NCBI GenBank assembly: GCA_037102815.1
Contig: BTPP01000002.1
Span: 4,154,001 to 4,218,000, forward strand
Direction: 5' to 3'
From: Neurospora intermedia
Taxonomy: Eukaryota; Ascomycota; Sordariomycetes; Sordariales; Sordariaceae
DNA length: 64,000 bases
Below, piece by piece: positions 23,250 to 34,464 of the stretch; position 1 is the stretch's first letter; each line of letters begins with the position of its first letter. The position numbers were made by a program, and so were the translations under genes. The notes under the pieces are model-generated. The model ran no database searches. It was given only the letters and a program-made list of their open reading frames with translations, and was not told the DNA's origin.

Positions 23250-24374
23250 ATGCTGTCGGCCGGTGCTCGGGCGTTCTCGGCCCTGACTCGTCCCCGGTTC
23301 ACTACCGCCTCCACTACCCTCAGATCCCCCGCCGCGCTCCGCAGGTTACTGTCCGCCCTCGCCGTCCTCGAGCAAAGAGATGGCAAGCTCAACCCGGGAT
23401 CCCTCAGCGCCGTCACCGCGGCTCAGAAGCTCGGTGGTCCCATCCATGCTTTCATCGCCAGCAGCAATGTGAAGGCCGTTGCCGAGGAGGCGGCCAAGGT
23501 TGAGGGTGTCGAGAAGGTCATTGCCGTCGAGAACGGCGCCTACGACAAGGTTGGTGGTTATGCGCCCGGCTGTCGTCAGTTTGTGCATCGGTTGACTTAA
23601 CACGGCGCAACTCGTTTTGTCCAACAGGGCCTCCCCGAGAACTACGCTCCTCTCCTGGTTGAGAACATCAAGAAGGGCGGTTACACCCATATCCTCGCCA
23701 GCGCGACCGCTTTCGGCAAGAACCTGATGCCCCGCGTCGCCGCTCTCCTCGACAGCCAGCAGATCTCTGATGTCACCGCCGTCGAGTCCGAGAACACCTT
23801 TGTGCGCCCCATCTACGCCGGTAACGCCATTGCGACCGTCGAGTCCACCGACCCCATCAAGATCATCACCGTCCGCGGTACCGCTTTCGCCCCTGCCGCT
23901 GTCGGTTCCGGCTCTGCTGCCGTCGAGGATGGTGTCGACCCCAAGGCTGAGAGCACCACTGAGTGGGTTTCCGAGGACCTTGCCAAGTCGGATCGCCCCG
24001 ATCTCTCGACCGCCGAGAAGGTTGTCTCTGGTGGCCGCGGTCTCAAGTCCAAGGAGGAGTTCGACAAGATCATGCTTCCCCTTGCTGATTCTCTCGGCGC
24101 CGCCATTGGTGCTTCCCGTGCGGCTGTCGACAGCGGTTATGCCGACAACAGCTTGCAGGTTGGCCAGACGGGCAAGGTCGTTGCTCCTCAGCTCTACCTC
24201 GCTGTGGGTATCTCTGGTGCCATCCAGCACTTGGCGGGTATGAAGGACAGCAAGGTCATTGCTGCCATCAACAAGGACCCCGAGGCACCCATCTTCCAGG
24301 TGGCAGACGTTGGCTTGGTTGGTGATTTGTTCGAGAAGGTGCCTGAGCTTACCGAGAAGCTCAAAAGCGCGTAG
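23250..24374 (+). CDS. etfA: electron transfer flavoprotein alpha subunit, mitochondrial
   Basis: ETF-alpha binds FAD and, with ETF-beta, passes electrons from acyl-CoA dehydrogenases to the ubiquinone pool in the mitochondrial matrix. Exons 23250-23549 and 23628-24374 close to 348 residues, the usual length. The first 30 residues ([17 protein letters not shown]...) form a typical presequence. The C-terminal FAD-binding domain shows [26 protein letters not shown] and the signature [20 protein letters not shown] followed by [10 protein letters not shown]. It is divergent from RSC8 and convergent with ARH1 (159 bases between stops). Codon use is strongly C-ending, as in a well expressed gene. 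Confidence 0.96.
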
Positions 24375-24533
24375 TCATATCCGTGATATGTATGTTGTAT
24401 GAAATAAAAAATGAGAAGAATATGTACAAACCATTTGGCTAAATAGTATACAACAAAAAAAACACTGGATATCCTACAGCCATCCCAGCCAGGCTCGGGG
24501 TATCTCACCCCAACGCGCTAAGCCTCTCGTATC

Positions 24534-26181
24534 TTACCCAAGAACGTTCAGCATCTCCCCCGTCCTCGTGAATTTCTCCCTCGACCTCCCCGTTTCCCTT
24601 CCCCGTTCCCTCTCCGCCTCATCGATCCTTCTCCAACCCTGCCAATCAACCACCCTCTTCTCATCCCCGCTCCTCAGCACTTCACTCTTCACCCCTTCCC
24701 ACCCATGCACCTTCCGATCCACATTCAAAAATGGCGTCCTGCTCACCCAGTCCTCAATGATCGCATCAGCCGTCGCAAATGCGTTCTCCATCGTCGAAGC
24801 AATCACTCCCGTCGGGCCTGTCTTGACCCACCCCGCGCAGTACAGCCCGGGAAAACTACCATGCGACATCTCCGCCCCGCGGGTACGCTCCTCATGCTGC
24901 ACGCGGCCGCGGCCGTCATTGCTGATGATTCCCCGGCGCTCGTCAAAGGGGACGTTGATATCCGAGAACTCGGGCAGAGGAGTGGATTTGTACCCGATGG
25001 ATCGGAAGGCTATCGACGAAGGGAGGGTGAGGGTCTCGCCAGTGGGTAGGGCGTAAGCGTTAGGGTCGAAGGGGGATGGTGAGAGGGTGGTACGTTCAAA
25101 GGTTGTCGATGCTAGTTGGGCTGATGCGGGAGATGAAGAAGAAGGGGAGAAGGCCTTGGGAGTTAGGCAAAAGTCGAGAGACCACGACTTGGAGGTTTCA
25201 GAGGGTGATTGCGAAGTGGCCGTGGTGCCCTTCGCTAGCATCTCCATCAGCCGGCGCGGGGCGCGGGGAAGGGATTTCAGGTCGGGTGGGAGGAGGGAGG
25301 TGTCGACGGGGTGGAAGGACACGTTGGAAAGCTTCATTAGTTCGCGGACCTCCTTGATGGTGAAGGCCGCTTGCATGGGTCCTCTTCTGCCGACGACGTG
25401 GACCCGCTTTACCCGGCTTTGGGAGAGGGTTTCGAGCGCGTGTGCGGCGATGTCGGTCTTGCGGAGGACGTCGACGTCCTCGAGGAGCATGCGGGCCACG
25501 TCCAAAGCTACGTTGCCTTGGCCGATGACGACGGCTTCCTCACCTTGGGTAAGATCCGGGTTGAGGTTGGCGTGCTGGGGAAGGCCGTTGTACCAGCCGA
25601 CGAACTCGCGGGCGGAGTAGACGCCCCTTAGCTGGTCCTCGCCGGGGATGCCGAGCTTGCGGTCCTGAGCGGCGCCGTAGGCAAAGATGATGGCGTTGTA
25701 GTGCCGGAAGAGACTGGCGAGAGGTACAGTGAGGCCGTCGGGGTGGTCGGACTTGGTGCCGACGGAGACATTTCCAATAAAGTTAAAGTCTGGGGATGAG
25801 GCGACTTCTTCAAACTTTTCTTGACAGTTCTGGAAGGTGTGTTAGTGTGCTGCCTATTTTAAATCAGGTGTGATATGACGATGCATGGAGAGAGACCTTG
25901 ACTTCAGGGTGATCCGGAGCAACACCGAATCTCACTAGGCCGAAGGGCACCGGTAGAGACTCGTACATGTCCACCTTTGTCCCTTGGATCTTGGCCATAA
26001 GCTTGTAAGTAGTATAAAAGCCGGCCGGGCCGGAACCAATGACGGCGACCCGAAGGGGATGTTCAGGAGTGGCATGGTGAGCCGGATGCTGAGAGTACAT
26101 TCGGCGCGGCGCATGTACTTGCGACGGCCATCTTCCGCGCAACCCAAGTGCCCCGGGCTTTACCCGCGCGCCAAACGCCAT
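24534..26181 (-). CDS. arh1: NADPH:adrenodoxin oxidoreductase, mitochondrial (ARH1 type)
   Basis: This FAD enzyme passes electrons from NADPH to mitochondrial ferredoxin for Fe-S cluster and heme A synthesis; the yeast gene is essential. Minus-strand exons 26181-25897 and 25829-24534 close to 526 residues. The start is the ATG at 26181, which begins a basic presequence (MAFGARVKPGALGLRGRW); the frame is open a little further but has no earlier ATG. The FAD-binding motif is VAVIGSGPAGFYTTYKLM. Next come PFGLVRFGVAPDHPEVK, typical of the family, the NADPH-binding motif VIGQGNVALDVARMLL and VVGRRGPMQAAFT. A RIP-mutated transposon begins 170 bases upstream of the start codon. Confidence 0.95.
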
Positions 26182-26350
26182 TTTCAAATATTCTTCAAAT
26201 AAATCCGTTGGCAAATGATGTAAGGAGATGAACTTCTGTTAGGAGTCAAAGCTCAAACTGTTTGGTCATCAATGGCTCATGTTTCTTGTAGCGCAGATCA
26301 TTTCTCGGTGGGTAGCCGGGCACGGCGGGAAGGCACGAGGTGACTCGACC

Positions 26351-26386
26351 CCGTACCGGGAAGGGGGGGGTCTAGCGAACAGCAAA
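26351..26386 (+). repeat. left terminal inverted repeat
   Basis: It begins ccgtaccgggaagggggggg and continues with tctagcgaacag. It pairs with 34429-34464 in reverse complement with three differences in 36 bases, at least two of which are C/T transitions compatible with RIP. Identity stops exactly at 26351/34464, which fixes the ends of the element. Confidence 0.92.
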
Positions 26387-26459
26387 TCCACTGTCAAATA
26401 ACTGTTGGAGGGTCGTAAATGTTGGTAATTTTTTGAACTGTGTAGTAGCTGTTCGAAAA

Positions 26460-26631
26460 TTTCCAAGCGTTTAGATAAATAAACGTTTGAATGCATCTAA
26501 TCGTTTGAGTGGATAAACGTTTGAGCCCACTAAGCGTTGTTGCCCTACTAAATGTTGGGATTTCTAAACGTTTATAGCACATTAACCGTTTATTAGACAT
26601 TGAATGAATATTAGGATAGGGTAAACGTTTA
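26460..26631. repeat. left subterminal AAACGTTT repeats
   Basis: The palindrome AAACGTTT occurs at 26481, 26515, 26566 and 26623, with variants (AAGCGTTT, AATCGTTT, AACCGTTT) between them. Similar motifs cluster inside the right end. In CACTA-type elements such subterminal repeats bind an element-encoded protein; that role here is inferred. Confidence 0.75.
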
Positions 26632-26939
26632 TATACTGTGAACCCAAATTCCAGGCTTGGGTGCCCCTAGATTCCTAGTCGGTGCTATATATAACCCTAA
26701 CCCGTATTCTGCCCTATACCCGCGCCCTACACCCGCGCCCTGCTGGCTAGTGCACTTCCTATACGATCCCGATGTACGTACTAAGCAACTCGATTACTAG
26801 CGGCCGCGCCAAACACGCACACAGACTATTGGTGTTCGTCGTACTGCACTGCTAGTCATGCTCGGGTATTACTTGCAATGAAAAATGACTAAGTTAGTGA
26901 AATGATATAAAAAAAAAAGACTTTTTTAGGATACTTATA

Positions 26940-29900
26940 TAAAGCCCAAGTACCAGTCTACGAAGAGAAAGTCTTTGCCTTCTTTATTATATGCCTATTC
27001 ACCGTCGGCTTATTATGTGAATAGTATTATATAAACATCCGTTGCCGTCAGTCTGGAAAGCCCAATTATAAGGCTATTGTTGATGTAATAGACTAGTAGA
27101 CCGGTGAGGGGATTAACGAAGCTATTGTATACTAGTTTAATAGGAGAAATAATTAAGAAAACCCTAAATTGTTCTATGCCTGTACGTATACGGTGAGCTA
27201 GATATAAATATTGGTATTTCTAATTTAACTATATTGTAAATTGCTTCGTGCGTAAAGATCTGCTCTAGGCGTGCCTTAGCAAAGCCAATAATGCCGTTAA
27301 TATCGGTATACCTAAACTCGATAAAATCGCCCCTTTCCTTAGTAACGCACTTATTAGTTTCCTTAATTAAAATTATAGTAAAGGTTAGTATATTAATTTG
27401 AATAGGAGCGAATTTGTTATAAGTAGGTAGAATATATATATCGGTACACCTCTAAAGTTGGGGAGAATATCCTTGCATAATGCAAATACTACCTTATAGT
27501 GTAGTGTGTGGTCGAGAGCGTTGGTACACCGCACAATAAGACGGTATTTTCAATTTGTAAGGCGCATTGACCGTGCGAAGAAGGTGTATATGTGCTGGGA
27601 TAGGATGATTTGGCTGAGGTAGAAAGGGTACTCGATCGAGGCAATTTCGTACAAGAAATTAGGAACTTACGTATTATTCTACGATACTTTTTTCTATTAT
27701 TTTAATTACTATAAGCCCTTTATTAGAATGGTTAAAATACAATTATAATTATCCTTATATATATTCGTTAACTACTGCCGGAATTGAGCATTTATTCCGG
27801 CCTATTTGATTGGGAGGTTCGCTGCGCGAATAGCTTCCTAATTTAATCGAACTATTACATTAATATTATTATATTGAGGCGCGTTGAGGGGTTTGAAATA
27901 TAGTAATACTTTAACGGTGATGGCGGCGGCAACCGTTTTATCTTAGTCGGACTCGGTAACAATACTAGGCAATTGTTCCGTACTTACGAGAATCGAAGAG
28001 AAGAGCGACGGCACGGCCTGTTATAAGGCCTTAATCTAGTTAGCGAGGCTGGTCGCGTTGTCGAATCTATTAAGGAGGAGAAATCGGATAGTTTGTATAA
28101 AAGATTCCTATACGAATAAATCTTTTTCTAGAGATTGATAGTTAGTATAGTAAATTACCCTTTTCCAAAGCCTGGCATATAGTTATATACGTTAGTATTG
28201 TTCCTGGCGGCGACCTTAGTTAACTTACTTGTACTTTAGCTTAAATACTATAACTATACAGATCGAAGCAAGATTGTATTTGTTTGCGATATCCGGGTAA
28301 TGAAGATTAATATATACGTTCGGGCGTAATATCTAAAGCTAGTATTTACTTAATTTAATTAATTTAAATCTAGTAGCGTTAGTAGCGGTTATTAATATCT
28401 CTATGTCTTCGACGTTTTGCAAGGCGACAGCGGTACCAACGGCCGTCGGGCTAGATACTATTAAACCCGGGCTACTAGCTACGGTTGGAATAACATTTCC
28501 CGTTGAATCGAGGGATATACTACGATTCTTTATAGCGGCTATTTTGGTTGCTTTCGATATAGTACTAGTATATAATTGGAAAAAATATCGACTTTTTTTT
28601 ACCTGCCTGTTGTAGGTATTGTAGTCTCGATCTTTAGCCGGTAATTAATTAGTAATCGTTAGAATATTAGTACAAACGTTTTTAATAAAGGTTTTAATTA
28701 GGATGTCGACCTCGTTTGTCGGGCGTCCGAACGTCTACTTATTTGGATAGTCGTTAATCTCCTTCTTATATACCAATATAAGGGAGCTAACGGTGTACTT
28801 CTTAATAAATTTCCTATTGTTCCTCAGTTAGAAACGTAATACTAGAACGATTATTGCCGACTACTATCTACCTTCTTGGAGCGAATATTGTAGTATATAG
28901 TATAGCGATTGTAGGCTCTTCTAACTAGTTAGACGAGGAAATTAACGGAGGGCTCTAGTATATTCGATATTGCCGGTTAGTATTAATACCTAATCGATAA
29001 AGAGGATGTACATTATTTTAGTTAAACTACCGAATTCGGAATGTATAGAATTAGGGGGGCGTATTCTTATAATATTTAGTACCGGGAGTATATACATTAA
29101 TTCGAGGTCCTTAATAGCTAGGCCAAATTCGTTAGCCTTTGCTTCGATTCTACCCTTATAGCTTCTACCTCCGACTATCGCTATTAACCTTAACAATTTA
29201 CGCTGGCGTATAATTTTATAATAGTATTATTAATTCTCGCTACTGGAAAGATCAAATTCTAGGTTACCCCTATCGGTTAAAGTTACTTTATAGAATTAAT
29301 AACCCTATTTCGCTATTGGGCGACGGAATTTAGAATTATCTTACTGCTGGGGAAAGTCGCTAACAATAACGAAAATTATTCCAGAGACGAAAGTAGCTTT
29401 TCTTCCAATATTAATAACTTAGCTATTTTCGAACTTTCGAATACTATAGCTGAGTTTCTACTAGACTTGTTCGTTATTGGAGCTATAAGGTCCCAGTATA
29501 ATAGGCGTAATATTTATCTGTTTTATACGATTCGATTTGTCGAGTATTGTAATGGAGACGTATATGCCTATAATAGATTTGGATATTGTGCGGTATAGTC
29601 CGAATCTATTAGTAAATAGTATAAATAGTACTATACGTACTTAGATATTCTATTTAGCGAGCGTATCGACTAGAGTTTATCGTATGAATTCCTAAATTTC
29701 CAGCTCTCTTCGAATTGTATAGTATTTATATAGGGGGATAAATTGCTAGAGCCCGATATTAACCTTTCGGCGCGCTATATACTTTATATTACCTAGGTTT
29801 ATCGTATTGCTATTTAACTGGACGGAACTACCGAATGCGAAATTATAATATATATCGAAGTTTTAGAGGCAGTATATCTTGGTTAACGATACAAAAATTG

Positions 29901-31560
29901 TAAAATCTTTTATAAAAACATATTCGTTATCGGGGATGCCTTCGACGTTATTGGAGAAGCCTTTAAATATAGATACGAATATTCGCATATCCGAGACCGT
30001 CTTCGCGAACTTAATAAGTAGTTCGATTTTAACAATAATATCGCCTTTATTTATTAAAGGAAATTCGCATTAATCCCGCTATACCTCAACAATTCGACTG
30101 AAATAATATTTCCTTTTGTAGCCGCCAATCTCGCAAGTTCTATATCTTTGATAATAGTAGAAGTATATAATAGTATCGGATAGGAAAATAATTTTAGATT
30201 ATTGGGTATATATAAATTCACCGGATATAGTTCTAATCGATAACGCCCACGCCCTTGAATACTACGGTTCGGTAGGATTATCGATTAGGATAGCTATACT
30301 AAAGTATAGTTAATTCTTTATACTGCTTCGTATAAGGAGGTACAAATATTGTACAATATTAAAGAAGAAAAAGTCTTAGGTTATAGTTTGGCTAGTATAC
30401 TCGATCTACTTACGACGAACGCTAGCTAGTTTCTCTACATTTATAAAAATTAGCGCTTTCCGGATTTCTATTAGGGGTAAACGTTACTTTACTCTAATTT
30501 TTAAGGTAGTAACGCTTATAGGTAATTTAGAGATTACATCGTATATTTCCTAGAATCGATTTGCTACCGTAAACCTTTGTAAGATTTCCTTAAGACTGCT
30601 ATAAGTCGTATTAGAAATGTTATTCAATTGCGCCCATATCCCTAATACTATATTGAAGTCGGGTAGTATAGTGTTTTTCGTATTATATAGTATAGGTTCG
30701 GACTTATCGCTATCGGTACTTTACCGGTACTATAGTCTTCTACTAGTTCCTATCGAACCGTTGAAGGGAGGAGGCGGAGGAGGGGGTAGTAGATATCGTA
30801 TAGTATATACAATATTACTATAAATATAACTAAATAATAGGGGGTAACGAGGTATTAACATAGTTATAGGCGGCGGTGGCGGCGGTGGTTAAATTAATTC
30901 GACTTCTTCGTCCTTATTATTGAATACCTTATTATTATCCGACGGGTCGTTGGGTATAAGCTAGAAGTCGGCTAGTTGCTACAATTCCTATATAGTCGGA
31001 AAATCTTTATTATCGGCGGTTGGATCGCTAATATTCGGATCGTCCTCTTCGTTCAATTGCAGAACTCGCTTAGTAAGTTCGACGTCGTTAAAATCCTTAT
31101 ATATTAATATTAGTTAACGATTTTCCTTAGGTCGTACGGGTGCTCAGAATATATTAAACGTACAGAGGTAGAATTAGTAAATGCGCCGTCATTAAGGTCG
31201 AAGTAGCTAGAATTAAAATTCTACTACTCGATATTTGGGATAGCTAGCTAGGTCGATAAACTAGGCTACTTACCGCGCACTCGCAGCATTTCTATTTAAG
31301 CTACTGCCACTATGAGCCTTACAAGCCGATGCGACTGCTATCCCGAGGACGCTATCGCGGGGTAATAAAAGATTAAGGCGGCGTTGATATTCGGTCGTTG
31401 GGAATAGCGCGGACGACCTAGAGGAAGTTTAACCTTATAAGTTACAATTATATCGGCGTATTCCCGACGTACGAATATTAGGCGATATTAGTAGTAATAA
31501 GATTGAGGTTAATATGCGATGGTTGAGGTTCTAGCGCGGTACAGTTGCTTAGTATTTTAA
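26940..31560 (-). pseudogene. remnant of the larger transposon gene (probable transposase)
   Basis: Minus-strand frames across this stretch read as protein interrupted mainly by stops of the kind RIP makes from Gln and Trp codons. Limits are approximate. Readable pieces include an acidic N-terminal region (about 30890-31140), a segment with FVSGIIFVIVSDFPQQ (about 29330-29390), a clean stretch at 28990-29196 with DLELMYILPVLNIIRIRPP and SIHSEFG, and a C-terminal Ser/Thr/Val-rich part (about 28380-28620). From memory these resemble a widespread group of long uncharacterised fungal transposon proteins; no catalytic triad was assigned. Introns are likely but cannot be placed with confidence. Confidence 0.55.
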
Positions 31561-32910
31561 AAATCCTAAGATTTTTTTTCTCTTCACTAGCCAAAGTTGC
31601 GGTTAACGTACGGCCGTTAGTTACTTCGAGCACTCGACGAACCGATTAATTATAACCTTAGGAAGAGTACAAAATTTAAGAAAAAAGTGATAAAACTGCT
31701 ATATGCTTGGTTTTTTTATATAGAAGAGTCGTATACGTTTATATAAGGTAGTGTAGTTGGTTTGTAGTAGATTATTACTTATTTATTAATATACATAGGT
31801 AAACTAGTAGTATTATATATTTAATATACTTCAATTTACTACGCCTATTTCCCTAAGAATAATAATAGAATTAAATGTGTAAAGAATGATAATAATACAG
31901 AGGTAATAATAGAAAGAAAAAATGAACTAAAAAAAAAAGAAACAAAGTGAACTAGCCTAACTAATACAAACTAGCTGACAAACAACCCTTCATCCTCTTC
32001 CTCATCCTTAGACTCCGAACTTTCGTCCTTAGACGGAGTATCCGATACGTCCGCCTCCTTATTCTTTCTCCTGGCCCTCTTAGCCTTCCTCCTCGCTCTC
32101 TTTTCCTTCTTCCTCGCCGCCTTTTTCTTCTTCTTCTACTACTTCTGTTGGGCTAGGGCCCGGCGTTGAGCTTCCTTTTTATTCTTATCTTTGGAGTCGG
32201 CGGGGATAGGGGCGATAGCTATTTTAGTAGTCAAAGACTCCCTAGACACCTTCTATACCTATATATAAATTAGTATAAATATTCTAGCGTAGAATATAAC
32301 TAATAGTATATAATATAAAACATAATATATAATACAAGATATAATAGATAGTATAGAATATAATTTACCTTCGTACGAGGGCTACACTCGGCAGGCGTCT
32401 TAGTTTTAAAGTTTGACCGGGAAATTCCAGCAGTAAGGAAATTCTTATGGGACGGAATAGCCTTATAATTATTAATAAGGGTTTTCTTCCGCGTGTCCTC
32501 CTTAAACGGATTTACCGTACTGTCCCGGATATAAAGAATATACTGGAAGATAAGCTCTTGCCAATATTCTATATATAATAGTTTATTAATATATAATTAT
32601 TATAGGATAGAAGTATAATATAAATTTACTACAACAATAGGTACGACTAGAACGAGGGGAGTTCTCGCTATTAAGGAAATCCTTAACGAAATTGTAGGCG
32701 GCGTAAAAATTCTCCCAGCTCTAGGTATCCGATACCTTCTTTCGGATAATATCTTCCGGTATTCCGATAGAAGGGTTCACAATGTCTATATTACCCGTCT
32801 CTTTTACAGTCCAATCTTTTAACTATACTTACAAATAACTGTTAGTACAACAAACACAACATACAAACACAATATATAACTAGACGGAATAGACAAATAT
32901 AGTAAGTAAA

Positions 32911-32995
32911 TATTATAAGAAAATATTATAAGAAAATATTATAAGAAAATATTATAAGAGAACATTATAAGAGAATATTATAAGAGAATATAATA
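32911..32995. repeat. 13-bp tandem repeat in transposon
   Basis: About six consecutive copies of a 13-bp unit (TATTATAAGAAAA with AAGAG variants) lie in a probable intron of the second transposon gene. Confidence 0.8.
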
Positions 32996-33479
32996 TTAAA
33001 CTTACTAGAGCCCTTCGGACTGTTTCGAATTGGAAACGTCGGTTGTTGTTAATCAACCTCTTCCGTCCCATCTCCCAAAAAATATTTTTAGGAATTTATA
33101 GAAAAGTTAATTATATATATTATATTAAAGTTTATAAGCTATATTACTAAATATAATATACCGTATTTAGTCCGTAGATAGATTTTATAATAGGAGTAAT
33201 ACGGACATTTTTAATTTCTCTATAAATAAAGTGTTCCAACCGTAACTCTTTATTTATACAGGCTACCTAAAGGTTTTCTATTTCTTGGGCGGCGGTTATT
33301 ACGTCGGTAACTTACTCGCCCGGGCGCTAACGCTTTGCGGGAACCTTCTATTTGAAATGGCCGGAGGAAAAGGCAGCCTCTCTACCCTATTATATTATTA
33401 GCTATATATTAAAAACTAAAGATATAATTAGGTATACTAACGTTGAGACTAGTGCCGTTATTATTATTATATATCTATA

Positions 33480-33701
33480 AATTCCTAGTTAGAATATTTA
33501 AAGAGTTATAGTAAGATATTATATTCTAAGTACGTACGGGCGGTATAGTCTATTGTTATTACTGTTGTATTTATTATTACTATAGTTATAAATTCTTAGT
33601 TAGGATATTTAAAGAGTTATAGTAAGATGTTATATTCCAAGTACATATAGGCGGCATAGTCTATTATTATTATTATTATATTTGTTATTACTATAGGCCA
33701 C
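33480..33701. repeat. 111-bp direct tandem duplication in transposon
   Basis: Two adjacent copies of about 111 bases (33480-33590 and 33591-33701) differ largely by transitions (for example cctag/cttag, gaata/gata). It lies within an AT-rich probable intron of the second transposon gene. Confidence 0.8.
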
Positions 33702-34285
33702 CTTAGCTAGAGGGGGGGGTAGAGGAAGTGGAAGCCTCAATTTAACCGGCTAAGCGTTGGAAGGCGGCGAGGACGGCGTTGGGATTACCTCTATTTTGTT
33801 CCTTTTCCTTTTATTAGTATATTATATAACTATACTATATACTACTATAATACTTATACTCAAACCCTTTAGAACCTCGGCAAACATTGCCTAGTTCATT
33901 ATAGACCCGGAACTAGAGGGAGTAGACATCGGTACTATATAGTATAAAAAAAAAAAGAAAAGAAAACGGGCACGCAGGATACAGGAACGGGCGACAATAG
34001 CGGAGGTATAGGGAATAACAATAATAGGAGGAAAGTAGGCGGGCGGTTATAAATAGCTTGTCGAATCGAAATTCAAAGTTAAAAGGTGTATTAGTTGGAA
34101 GTACTTACTATGTACGAAGTCCGTACAGACGTTTTGCACCGGGCCCCAACCCTTATTAAATATTTGCGCCTACAAATGTTTTGCTAATTTGAACGTTGTA
34201 CCCCTACTATAGTAAATGTATAGTAGATTGATGGTTCAGTACATCCTTCCTGTTTATAGATAGTTCCTGCCTTGCAAATGTTATA

Positions 34286-34400
34286 TTAACGTTGATGTAC
34301 GTCCAAACGTTTATATATATTAACTATTTGAAAACGGTTGGTCGAATATCAACTGTTGATTAACGCTTCGTAAACGTTTAGCGTAAAATCAATTGTAAAT
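34286..34400. repeat. right subterminal AAACGTTT repeats
   Basis: AAACGTTT occurs at 34305 and 34372, with related AACGTTG, AAACGGTTG and TAACGCTTCG words between. It mirrors the left subterminal cluster. Confidence 0.7.
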
Positions 34401-34428
34401 TCACTGTTCGAAAATTTCAAACTATTTT

Positions 34429-34464
34429 TCTACTGTTCGCTAAACCCCCCCCTTCCCGGTACGG
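34429..34464 (-). repeat. right terminal inverted repeat
   Basis: Its reverse complement starts ccgtaccgggaagggggggg, identical to the left end over the first 20 bases and 33 of 36 overall. Composition returns to normal genomic levels immediately outside. Confidence 0.92.

Larger units (their letters stand above)
31971..33929 (-). pseudogene. remnant of the second transposon gene, ending in a Lys/Arg then acidic tail
   Basis: It reads on the minus strand from an ATG at 33929 to a TAG at 31971, in several exons separated by AT-rich introns, with RIP-type stops. Readable pieces include FWEMGRKRLINNN (about 33070), a segment with DWTVKETGNIDIVNPSIGI (about 32770-32820), and YWQELIFQYILYIRDSTVNP (about 32510-32570). 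The C-terminus is unusual: a Lys/Arg-rich stretch (32050-32140) followed by a Ser/Asp/Glu-rich end. A basic accessory DNA-binding protein is a reasonable guess from the two-gene plan, not a demonstrated function. Confidence 0.5.
26351..34464. mobile_element. 8.1 kb two-gene DNA transposon with terminal inverted repeats, heavily RIP-mutated
   Basis: A sharply bounded AT-rich block has matching inverted ends (36 bp, 33 identical), subterminal AAACGTTT repeats on both sides and remnants of two minus-strand genes. TpA is in strong excess while CpA and TpG are scarce and CpG persists: in the 60 bases from 28141 I count 12 TA against 4 CA plus TG. This is the RIP signature, so the element was present in several copies when it was silenced. 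No convincing target-site duplication is visible (only CC on both sides). Two genes plus subterminal repeats resemble the En/Spm (CACTA)-like plan, but the ends do not start with CACTA. The superfamily is left open. It is not an LTR element: the ends are inverted and no reverse transcriptase motif was seen. Confidence 0.85.

Noticed and set aside
23346-24230. 294-codon open frame on the minus strand opposite ETF-alpha
   Set aside because: Shadow of the highly biased ETF-alpha codons.
26351-34464. LTR retrotransposon or other virus-like origin for the AT-rich block
   Set aside because: Ends are inverted, not direct, repeats; no reverse transcriptase, integrase or capsid-like segment was recognised.
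26351-34464. Centromere or telomere-type AT-rich DNA
   Set aside because: The block is sharply bounded by matching inverted repeats and holds readable gene remnants. No TTAGGG arrays are present.
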